From assembly GCA_015698045.1 (NCBI GenBank), contig BLAL01000278.1:992001-1056000 (forward strand): a stretch of DNA of 64,000 nt. The letters are read 5' to 3'. The notes beneath the pieces are model-generated. The model was not told the origin of the DNA. It saw only the letters and a program-made list of their open reading frames with translations, and ran no database searches. Positions 33,573-43,629 of the stretch are shown one piece after another. How positions within the stretch are numbered: the first letter of the stretch is position 1; each line of letters begins with the position of its first letter. The stretch comes from Rhizophagus clarus. Lineage: Eukaryota > Glomeromycota > Glomeromycetes > Glomerales > Glomeraceae. Both the position numbers and the translations under genes were made by a program.

Positions 33573-36500
33573 AAAAATCTATATTACCTATTTTAAATTT
33601 TAAAGAAACTATTAAATTTATTTATTTTATTATAACAAACTATTAAAAATAACAAATATACACGCGTGAAATTCCATTTCCGTCCATCAACATATAAATG
33701 TATTATATGCGCGGAAAATAGAATAGCAGCAAATATGAACCGCAAGTACAGCGGTATAATTTGTGCTGATTGGATCGATAAGACTTATTTAATACTATGA
33801 TGTAAATATTTTTTTTTTTTGGTCTCAGATATGCTTTTTAAAAAATTTGATGATAATAAAATTTTAATATACCGACGTATTTTAAATGTTTCTGATCAAT
33901 AAAATTAACAAAGTATATTGTGCATTAAAAGTCCGTTAGTCCGATACTAATACAAAAAAAGAAACTGATGTAATTTTAATATCAGTACCACTTAATGAAA
34001 ATTTTTCAAATTCCCAAAAAAGTATATATTACTAATGCAAAAACTTATGTAATGGCATTTGAAAATATTTCAATAAATCAGTATCTGTACATTAGTATAA
34101 AGTCTATCAAAAACCACATTTTTTGTACGACCGAAAAATTCATGTGCAAACTACTAGTTATGGATTCAGAAGAAATATATATATCTCCAAACTTTCTTTT
34201 TCTTTCTTTTTTTTTTTTTTTTCCTTAAGTTTAGTAACGCGTTTATTAATAATTTAATCAATTACATGAATCGATTTACATTATACAAAACACCTATAGA
34301 TACAATATCTATATAATTAAACAATCTAATCTAAGGGCTAATCTATCATATAAATTGATGGCCTAACAAACGACACTAATAAGTTACTAAACAATTTTCC
34401 TATTTTTCCATTTTTACTATTTTAAAATTTTTTTGTGTTTCTAATCTATACAAGATAAAGAAAAAAAACTAAATTTAATACAGACCATCCGTCAAAAAAT
34501 CGTCCGACCGATACTATGAAAATTTTGTTTGAAGTTGAAAGATACAATTTTCTTTCACGTGACTAAACACTATTCTTCTATCTAATCGTCCGATATAAGC
34601 TACCATGGGATGTATGGGGAACGCCTCATATTTCAGTCGGATGCGGGATTGCAATTCTGATTGGTGTTCAAACCTTCCTAAAGTGAAATTCGCCCTACGC
34701 CAAACTTTCCATTTGTAGTAAGCCACCCTACTGGAATGTTTTTGTTGCGCCTCGCCAAGGAAACGCTCGTGGGAAGGAAAAAAAAAACCAAGGAAGAAAG
34801 AGAGCCCCTCGAAAAAAGAAAATAAAAAAAAACACCGTTCAAAAGTAGTAAAAAGCTCGAAAACCACACAATATAGACTCGAGGTATGATATTTCCGTAT
34901 AGCCAAATCTTTTCTCATATTTGTAAGAACGTAAGGCCACGGAATATTGTTCAAAACCTGCTGAAGAGTTTTTTGTTTTTGTGGTATATTTTCATGTTGT
35001 GCTTTAAACTAAGGTGTGCGTCGTAAACTAGTGAGAGGAGGAATATTATATAAAAATTATCATGGAACAACTACTTTTGTGAACTCTTTCTGCCTTTGTT
35101 TTCCGCCAAAAAAATGGACTCCCCCTCCCTACTCTTCATACCTCCAAACTTTCTAAAATTTTCTCAAAACTTATTTCTCTAATTCATTTAACTCATTTGT
35201 ATATTCAATTTAACTCTTTACTCCTAGAAATACTGTAAAAGTGTTATTAGATTTTTGTTCTAGGAAAGATTAATATTTTTATGGTTGATATTTATGATAA
35301 CAACACTATTGATAATATTGATCATCTAAAGGTTCTTGTTCATCCTATTAACTATAAGGACTTGAATCTTTGAAGGCTAGTAAGATGAAAAGTCATTTTC
35401 GCGCAAATCAAATGACAAATAATTTTGCACCAGCTGAAACCATTCGCACTGATACCCTACCTGCCAAAATCACACGGTCCATTTCATCCTTTTTTTTGGA
35501 TTATTTCGGGTATAACTTACCATCAATATGAGCTCTTGTCCTTACTAATGATAGACTAATATTATTTTTATTATCATATTATTAGTCATTTCACGTAAAC
35601 CTAAATACCTAGAGTACTGGCAAAGACTCAAGTCCTTTTAGGCGTTGATAATCGGAATTAATATTTAGTGATAAACAAAGTGCATCAGTGAAAGAAATCA
35701 AGATAATCCAAAATGTGCTAGTGTTTCTAAAGGTTAGTATTTGAATGCTGACGTAAATATGCTACGCCCTGTTACTGCTGCGGCCTTATGGGGAAGAAGA
35801 GCGTGTCAAACCTAAAGGAGTGCCCTTGTGTAATATACACTATACTCCTATCTTTGCACGTGCATGTTTATTGTGAAATTCTTTGATTAAGGTCTGCTGA
35901 TTCTGGAGGAGGAATCAGCTAGGTTCCTTCCTTATGTTAAGGATTTTACTAATCACATTTCTTTTCATGTCAATTATAGAATTAAAACATCCTTTTAGGC
36001 GTATTAATATTGGGTGATAATTAATGGTGCCGTCTGAAGCTATTTTTAAATTCTGAAACTATTTCAGATTTTAATTTAGTTCTGAAACCTATTCTGAAAT
36101 ACCAAAATTATCCTGAAATTCCTAAACTTTTCCGAAACTCAAAAAATAAATAATACCTTTATATGGATTACAAGTAGGTGGGTGAGTGGTGGGATTGACC
36201 CAACTTTCACCCGGGCGACTTGTGGATTCATCTGCCAGGTGACCAGTTAGAATATGGTCCAATTTCTAAGTTAATCTTATTACAATAATGGAATATATTT
36301 TCGATTTTGTACATCTGTTGTATGTATAATGTTGTCATTCATGCAGAAATTATGCATTGAAAATTATAATTCATTCAATGTATATCTTATACGGAATAAC
36401 TCTATACCTTATTATATATAAACTTGCATAACTGCGAAGCTGTATTTAGATTTTAAAATACTTTTAATTATTATTTTGTCTATTCAAGTAAGTAATATTC

Positions 36501-36858
36501 AAATAAGTTAGTTAAGTACAATGATCTTGTTTACTAAAAAAAAAAAATATATTTTTTCATTATAGTGAATATATATATGTACTTATTTTGTTATTTTGTT
36601 ATGCTTTCTTTGTATGATTCAAAATAGTAATCATTGAGAATGTTTCAACTTGTAAAAATAGAATTATAATTCTCTAGTAGGGTAAAATGTCCCCATTTTT
36701 TCATGATGCGCATAGTGCCACACAACGGAATGTACATTCCGTTAATACAGACAGTTAAGGTAGACAAATGTAAAATTTAATTATATATATACTTAATAAA
36801 GTTGAGAATTATTCATTTTTTTTAATAATTACCAAAATACTTTTTTTAAAAAAATAAA
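33573..36858. other. Gene-poor region, possible decayed element
   Basis: No supported gene. A minus-strand frame (ATG at 34918, stop at 34514, 134 codons) has a Phe-rich middle but a more protein-like end (YYKWKVWRRANFTLGRFEHQ); I do not recognise it and it may be spurious. From about 35000 to 36150 codon-like text without open frames (for instance near 35283 MVDIYDNNTIDNIDHLKVL) suggests an old retroelement or gene relic. At about 36020-36150 the word TCTGAAA/TTCTGAAAT recurs about seven times. Confidence 0.4.
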
Positions 36859-37781
36859 ATGAATACTTCACAATCTAGAGGTTACTCTCCAACCGCAAAA
36901 TTCCTTTCAGTTAGTGATAAGGAAATGAAAGAAATGATTGACCACATACTTGAACAACGAAAATCTCTGTCGAATGGGATTTCGATGATAGGACAAGTCG
37001 GTGGGATTATTCCAGGTCATGGAATTGCCTTTTCGGTTATTCAAAAAGTGTTAGAATATATTAGCGAAGAAAAATCACTTCATGACCAAATTTTGGGACG
37101 AAGAATTGATCGTGACGTCACTAAATATGGTATCAATACAATGAAATCTAATATTGATGCTATTGAATCTCTTATTAAACGTTTGAAAACCGGTAACCTC
37201 ACTTCAGAAGGACGAAATGCTGAGTAATTTTCGCATTTAATTCTTGTGAAAGGATTTTAAACGAGTTCAAGGATAAAAAACATGTTTACTATAGGCATCC
37301 TCTTATCACTTCTCCTTTCTTAATTGCTTTCTCTCAATTATATACTACTGTTTGTACTTATAGAATTGAATTAGATCCTGCTTGTAATAAAATGATTGAA
37401 GATGAAAAGAAGAGATTAAAAAATGTTATTGAAGATTATAAAATTAATGCTATTGAGGAAAGACTCAAGATGATTAAAGTTGTTCAAATGTTAAAAGTTC
37501 CTCATTATGAAGGTAGTAGTATTAAGGATAATGTGTTTAAATTGTTTAATTCTGGTAATATTTTTAATAATTTGAAGGATAATGCAAAACTTATAAAATT
37601 ACATGAAGTTGATATTGTTAAAGATGGTTTTGGTTATGATAGTAAACAAAATGAATTGCATTATTGGGATCGTACTTTTTGGGATCAAGAGCGACAATTT
37701 ACGAATAATTATGCTTACCCGATGGTTGTAAAAATTGAATACGAGAAATTTTTCGATGAAATTATTAATACTATTTATTAG
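36859..37781 (+). pseudogene. Helical protein of unknown family, one frame break
   Basis: The first frame (36859-37227, 122 aa) starts MNTSQSRGYSPTAKF and has a hydrophobic glycine-rich helix (QVGGIIPGHGIAFSVIQKVL, residues about 53-72). It stops after RNAE. The protein continues in another frame without a gap: VIFAFNSCERILNEF, then HPLISLLSLIAFSQL, and the 129-codon frame ending at 37781 (helices, then YWDRTFWDQERQ). No intron fits the break, so it is a frameshift or a sequence error. The layout (helical bundle with a buried hydrophobic hairpin) recalls pore-forming or HeLo-like N-terminal domains, but this is only a resemblance. No function assigned. Confidence 0.5.
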
Positions 37782-38409
37782 ATAATATTTAGTTTTTAGA
37801 TACTTACGTATAAATAATTTTTGTATCTTGTACTAAAAGTTTTTCAAACAAATGAAAAACAAGACTGTAATCAAAGTTTCCAATATCGAAACTTCACGAA
37901 CAATAACAGATAACAATTATATATAATATATATTATTTATTATTAAAAGATAAATAAATAAATAAAATAAATAACATTTATAATAAATATGTAAATATTA
38001 ATAATATGCTCCAATTTTCATATATGTAATAATAAACATAAATTAACTGTCGCATAAATCAGGGTGCACCTGATCCTAAAATTTCATTGGTCATGCACGT
38101 GTGCGGACAGACAACACATGTCCTACACTCACGCTTCGGATAATAATTCGCAATTACATTAAATTTAGCTGAATAATTATTTTTCTGCTCTTATAATAAG
38201 ATTTCTGATGATACGTAATTTCCGGTTCATTATCTACCAAATTAATTATTTAATTAGAGTAATCAGCAGGGTATTGAGTAAAAAAATAGATTTGCAGTTA
38301 TGGCTAAATACATTATATTATTACCAGTTTCATCATCATCTTCTGTTGGATATTTTTTTATACCCGGCATTCCATAAAAATCGGCTTCAATTCTTTAGTA
38401 GTTAGGTAG

Positions 38410-38478
38410 TTTTTTTTTTTACTTGTAGGTGGCAAAACATAAGTCTAATAAAGAACCACTTAACAAACTTGACATGTA
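38410..38478 (-). repeat. Dispersed repeat, inverted partner at 19965-20030
   Basis: The reverse complement of this segment and the sequence at 19965-20030 share ACATGTCAAGTTT, TTAAGTGGT and ACTTATGTTTTGCCACCTAC then an A-run. The 38410 copy has an extra TTCTTTATTAG insertion. These are two copies of one element in opposite orientation. Confidence 0.75.
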
Positions 38479-38479
38479 A

Positions 38480-38806
38480 AGAGATGGCAACGGTCACGGT
38501 TCTTAACCGGTCATGACCGTGACCGATATCGGTCGGTCAAAGGCTTCTGACCGACCATTTAACCAATCTCATTTATTTAACGAATTTAATCAAAAGTTAA
38601 ATAATGAATTTTTTGATTAAATCCGTTAACAAAAAACGGTATTTAACATTTTTCTTGATAAAAAAAAAACGTCAAATGAACGATTAGACAGACAGTCAGC
38701 AAATCGGTCGGTCAGTCAAAGGTCCTTAACCGGTTATGACCGACCAATAACTTTTGTCGAAATTTTCAAAGATTAAGAATGATCCGGCCGACCGTTGCCA
38801 TCCCTA
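38480..38806. mobile_element. hAT-like MITE, ACCGGTC-rich
   Basis: The left end AGAGATGGCAACGGTC and the right end GACCGTTGCCATCCCTA are inverted repeats. Inside, ACCGGTC/GACCGGT/CGGTCGG words recur in both orientations near both ends, like transposase-binding subterminal repeats. The TAGGGATGGCAAC form of the terminus fits the hAT superfamily. No clean 8-bp target duplication was found. Confidence 0.65.
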
Positions 38807-38870
38807 ATTCTTAATAACAATTTTTTAATAAGAGTGCCGGTGGTTTTTTATTAATTAGCAATATAACTTC

Positions 38871-39031
38871 TTGGAATTCCGGCAATTTTCTACTGATTAG
38901 AAGTATATCGCGTTGGAATTCCAGCGATCTTCTACTGATTAGAAGTGTAAATGCCTTGGAATTCTAGCGATTTTCTACTGATTTGAAACGTAACATATTG
39001 GAATTCTTACGCTTTCCTACTAATTAGTAGC
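38871..39031 (+). repeat. Tandem array, about 50-bp unit, 4 copies
   Basis: The unit reads approximately TTGGAATTCCAGCGATTTTC then TACTGATTAGAAGTGTAA. Four copies with increasing divergence end near 39031. Confidence 0.8.
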
Positions 39032-39557
39032 TGAATAATTGTAGTTTTAAGATATTGTAGAATATTGTGAATTTTTAATTCCTAAATATTCAATCCACGA
39101 TTGTCCGCGATTAAATTTTTAAAAATATCTTTTTTAAATTTTATTAACGGTTAATAATAATTGATTTTAATTAATTAATTTATAATCTAATCAATCATTT
39201 TTTATTATAAACGATTGATAAATATTAACAAAGAATTTTTTGTTAAAAATGACCAATAAAAAAATGATTGATAAAAATCTTATTCTTTTTTTTATTAAAA
39301 ATGGTTTTAACAAGCTGCATTTTAGCCGCTTTTTTTTGTTTAGTAAGGACCAATTATTAATCATTGTTTTTAAAATTTTTTATTATTTTTGTTTCGTCTC
39401 TTAAGTTTGGATAGGGACTTATGGATACAATTTACTAGCGAACCCATCCTTAACAGTCTATTTATTCCAAAGTTGGCAAAAGTTATAACTAAACTAATTA
39501 AGGTGTTAGCATAAGTAAAAATATAAAATTCCCCGATATGTTCAATGTTTACTTTTT

Positions 39558-39650
39558 TTCAATATAAATAAGATGTAATTTATTTTCATTGTTTTTCAAT
39601 ATAAATAGGATGTAATTTATTTTCATTGTTTTTTCAATATAAATAAGTTT
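39558..39650 (+). repeat. Tandem array, about 42-bp unit
   Basis: TTTTTCAATATAAATAAGAT followed by GTAATTTATTTTCATTG occurs twice in full plus one partial copy. Confidence 0.75.
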
Positions 39651-40205
39651 ATACTAAGTAATATTTTAATAGTTACATTTCTTGTTAATTTGCCCGGACA
39701 TATGGAAATAACTACCCCAAGAACACAAAAAAATTTTCGGTAACGTGACTCGATGAATTTTATTGGTCAGATATCCGCACATATTTTTTCATGAGTTTTC
39801 TTTAAAATTAATTAGTTCACAGTAATCATATGAGTATATTTTATTAATCATATAAGTAATTATGATGTCATTTAATTTGTCTTGAGTATATTTAATTAAT
39901 CATGATTAAAAAAAAAAAAAAAATGAAATATGATGTAATTTCCTAAAGAATTTCATCATAAAAATATAATTTTTAGTAATAATAATATTCTAATTTGTCA
40001 GATCGTGTAATAATTTGCAGTAATAATAATTTGTAGTAATCATAATTTGTCCGATTGTGTGACAAAAGATTTCTTATAAAAATTCCTTTTGTTTGCACCA
40101 ATTTTTTTACTTTTTTTCTTGTAATATGTATATTTCAAAAAAAAAAAAAACTATTTCAAAAAAAAAAAAATGTATAAAGTTATCTACCTTAATTCAAAGG
40201 TATCC

Positions 40206-41738
40206 TAGGACCCAGAAATATACATATAGGGGTAGGGTCTATCAATGCGTCGTCATCATAGTGGAGTTGGACGGGGTAAGGTTTTGATTTGCGTATAATT
40301 TAGGAGATTTTTGTCCATAGTAAGGTCATTAGATTGCGTATTTTTATCAAAAATTTTTATATGTAAAAGATTTAATTTGCGTATTTTGACCTATATTTTT
40401 ATTTGGCCGATCATATATACTGTTGTAGAAAATTATTCGATATGCTAAAATACGATTTATCAATCATAAAATTTACAATTTTATAGTTTTAAATTTTTTT
40501 TTTTTAAAAGATTTTTTTATCGGTTTTTATAACCAAAATTTTTTTTTTAATATTTAATATTTTTTATCGGTTTTATAAACTGAATTTTTTTTTAATATTT
40601 ATATTATTAGTAACCGAATTTTTTTTTAAAAAAAGATTTTTTATAAACCGAACCTTTTTCTTTTCCACTGATTTAAAAAAATAAAAAAAAAAATTATTTA
40701 TAAAAAAAAAGTACTAGGTACTACTGAAGTATAAATTGGAACTAACGGACTCTTGCAAATATGGTGAGTTAAGTGTAAGAAGCAGAATTCAATGTTAATA
40801 AAATTTTACTAACATTCCTTTTAGTTTTTTAGTACCTACATAATCAAGATTATTCTATTTTTTATAGCTTATTACATTGGTAAGTTTCAAATTTTTAGGA
40901 ATTTTATCAAAAAATGCTTACTAATGTTTTATAATTTCTTTTTTATAGATTTCAGAATTCGATCAGAACTTGGAATTCGAGACAGGTAAGTATTTCTATA
41001 AGGAGATAAGCGGGTTTGATTTTTTATGTATTAAAGAGTATTTACTAACATTCTTTAACTTCTCTTTTGTAGATTTTGAAGTAAAATTTGGAATTCGAGA
41101 TGGTTAAGTATTTCTAAAAGCGGGGGGGGTGCGAGTTTGAATAAAGCGTTTGCTAACTTCTCTTTTTTGCGGAATTTAGACTAGAACTTGGAATAATTCA
41201 GGATAGGTGAGTATTTCTAAAGGAAGAAGGAGTGGGTTTATATAAGAACACTCACTAATATTCTTTAACATCTCTTTTTGTAGATTTTGAACTGGAACTT
41301 CAAATTGGAATTTAAACATATTGTAGGAATGAACTTTCAAATATAAATATCAAAAAAAAAAAAAAAATAATAAATTTTTTTCTAATTATAAAGCTATCTA
41401 AATTCGTATACAAATATTGTTAAAATATAATACATTTCATTATATTTCGTTAACATAACATAAAGAGAAACAAATATAATTTTTTTTTTTTTTTAATAAA
41501 AAAAAGACCGATATCAAACTGCAGATTATAGAAACTATATCATATGATATACTGCACTTTGCTGAATTAATTAATAATTGAAAATTTTAAGGTCTGAAAT
41601 TTTATTTGCGTATTTTTGCGGTATTTTCAATATCAGGTGTCAAATTTGCGTACCGTTCATATAAAAAACCCTTGCGTACAGCTCATAGTAAAATTTTCTT
41701 TCATCACCTGACCCCTATATATATATTTCTGGGTCCTG
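40206..41738. mobile_element. Inverted-repeat element, 1533 bp, GTATCC direct repeats
   Basis: The left end TAGGACCCAGAAATATAC and the right end (complement CAGGACCCAGAAATATAT) are inverted repeats extending about 33 bp through ATAGGGGT. GTATCC flanks both ends (40200-40205 and 41739-41744), consistent with a 6-bp target duplication. Inside are a TTTATCGGTTTATAA-rich stretch (about 40490-40680) and a tandem array of exon-like units (40940-41330). No transposase was recognised, so it is probably non-autonomous. Superfamily not assigned. Confidence 0.75.
40940..41330 (+). repeat. Tandem array of micro-exon-like units (104-124 bp period)
   Basis: Four units each read: T-rich tract, TAG, a 27-37 nt core (variants of ATTTTGAACTGGAACTTGGA), then a GTAAGT- or GTGAGT-like donor and TATTTCTA. 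Cores begin at 40949, 41073, 41180 and 41284. Donors after the first three are GTAAGT, GTTAAG and GTGAGT. The flanks look exactly like fungal introns, so the array resembles repeated small exons. Confidence 0.75.
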
Positions 41739-41744
41739 GTATCC

Positions 41745-42030
41745 TCCTGGAAAAGAATATCAGTTATTATGTACCTTCCTTAGGTGGTTTGCATTGGGAA
41801 TATCAAGATCAACAAGAACCAAGTCTCATTGGTGATGTACAGGTGTCCTGGAAAAAAGAATCAGTTATGTACCTTCCTTGGGTAATTTACCTTGGAAATA
41901 TCATGATCAACCAAAATCAAATCTCCACTCTATATCTAGGAATATCATGATCAGCCAAAACCAAATCTCCACTCTATCTAGTAATATCATGATCAGCCAA
42001 AAACAAATCTCCGCTCTATTTCTACCACCA
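41745..42030 (+). repeat. Nested tandem repeats (about 104 bp and about 43 bp)
   Basis: A unit starting CCTGGAAAAGAATATCAGTT at 41745 recurs at about 41849. A shorter unit, AATATCATGATCAGCCAAAA with CAAATCTCC, recurs at 41897, 41941 and 41983. Open frames here are repeat-derived. Confidence 0.8.
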
Positions 42031-42069
42031 TTCTACATTAAAAAAAAAAACTTATTAAACATAATAATA

Positions 42070-42860
42070 ATGGATGTTCATTATCCTTCCCGACCCGTTG
42101 ATCGCGAAAAAGCTGAACATTCAATATCAAAAAGGCAACTAGCGCTCTAAACTAAAAAAATTTTATCCTTTCCAATAACGAGTCTTCTCCAAAACAGAAA
42201 CATGTTGAAAATGTATAGTATATACATGGGCTATCCCACTTCAGAGTCGATTTGGAATGGTCTAAAAGTAGCTCCTATACTTGCCGATGAGATACAGACA
42301 TTTAAAGCATTAATTACTGTACATAAAGTTATTCGAGGTGGTCATCCAGTTACGTTGAAAGAAGCACAAAGTCAAAATCATGTGCTCGTTCTGTTGCAGG
42401 AGATGGAAACCGAGGTTACTATACTCTTATTAGGATTTATGTTGAATTTCTTAAAGCAAAACTAGCATATCGCAGACACCATCCAGAATTCAATGGGAAT
42501 TTTGATTATGAGAAATATATTAGTCTGAAAAACGTGGATGATCCTAACAACACAAGATTAAATCGACCAGTTCTAAAAATTAATTTTTGCTCATTTCCGT
42601 CAATCATCCAGTAATGAATGTCGCATCGCTGCTCTTGTACCGTTAGTCGAAGAGAGTTATGGCATATATAAATTTTTAACCAGTATGCTTCAAAGCGTAC
42701 AGCTTTAACGCCCTTAGAACTCGTTACAACGCTCAGCATTACGGACTAATTAATTAAATTTTATTATGAATGTTAAGTTTAATTAACGTGCCTAAATTAC
42801 CTCAGGATCCTCCAAGTCTGATTGATGGTAGTACCCAAATCTTCCTAAACCTAAATCACC
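42070..42860 (+). pseudogene. SLA2/END4 (HIP1R-type) ANTH-domain pseudogene, 5' part
   Basis: Pieces in changing frames follow the order of the Sla2 N-terminus: MDVHYPSRPVDREKAEHSIS, ESSPKQKHV (the PIP2-binding Lys-His cluster of ANTH domains), SIWNGLKVAPILADEIQTFK, ALITVHKVIRGGHPVTLKEA, GYYTLIRIYVEFLKAKLAY, FDYEKYISLKNVDDPNN, IAALVPLVEESYGIYKF and PKLPQDPPSLID. Sla2 links PIP2 membranes and clathrin to actin in endocytosis. Several stops and frameshifts separate the pieces, and the coiled-coil and THATCH regions are missing. It lies next to the 1533-bp element and tandem repeats, which may relate to its truncation. Confidence 0.85.
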
Positions 42861-43629
42861 GAGAATCAGTAATGTTCTCTTTATTTTATTTATTTATTTA
42901 TTTATTTATTTTTTTTTGAAAAACAACCGCTAAGATTATTAAGAGCAATGGTTGACAAAATGTTAGGATTATCAATTATCGGTTAATGAAGCATTATAGC
43001 AGGAAAAATACACATGATTGTTCATTTTTTGCTCGCAAAATTGTAGCACAGATATAATAATTTAACCGATCACATGTTATAATAGCGACAAAACTTTATT
43101 GTATAATTTACTCAATATATACATTGTGAGATAAAAGATCCTTTCTCAGGATTACCCAGGTTCCGACGTAGAATTAGCTCGGATTCCACAGAAGACATGG
43201 GTCCAGATGATTGCATTCCAGTGATCTACAAGGATGTATTGTCGAATAAGCCAACTATATACGAGGAATCAATAAAATTATAAATCAATGTCTCCTATAG
43301 GGGGTAGTAATTTATTTTTAGTGATCAAATTATGGAAATGTCACGTTAATAAAAAAAGGCAGTTCATTTTAATAGAACTGCAGCAGGGGCTGCGATTTTA
43401 CAAAAAACTGTCATTTGCATATTTATTATATTTATTAATTTTATTTTAAAGAATTTTTCTTTACACTATCAATTTTATAAAAACTTTCCTTTTGTTTATA
43501 AACCGAATAAAACAATTTTTGATATTGTACAAAAAAAAAAAAATTGCGTGAGAGACGAAGTCCTCCACAAAATACAAATTCTAGTCTTTTTTCAATAATT
43601 CTATAATATTTTCCATTTATTGTTTAAGA
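42861..43629. other. Intergenic with TTTAT microsatellite
   Basis: A (TTTA)n-type run lies at about 42885-42920. A short frame near 43150 (DYPGSDVELARIPQKTW) may be one more fragment of the neighbouring pseudogene or another relic. Nothing else was seen. Confidence 0.45.

Larger units (their letters stand above)
37782..40199. other. Repeat-rich intergenic region
   Basis: No gene is visible. It contains a copy of a dispersed repeat (38410-38478), an ACCGGTC-rich hAT-like island (38480-38806) and two tandem arrays (38871-39031 and 39558-39650). The sequence is otherwise AT-rich. Confidence 0.5.

Noticed and set aside
34514..34954. 146-codon minus-strand ORF as a firm gene
   Set aside because: First codon is not ATG (ATG at 34918), Phe-rich middle from purine runs, no family; kept only as a mention in the intergenic entry.
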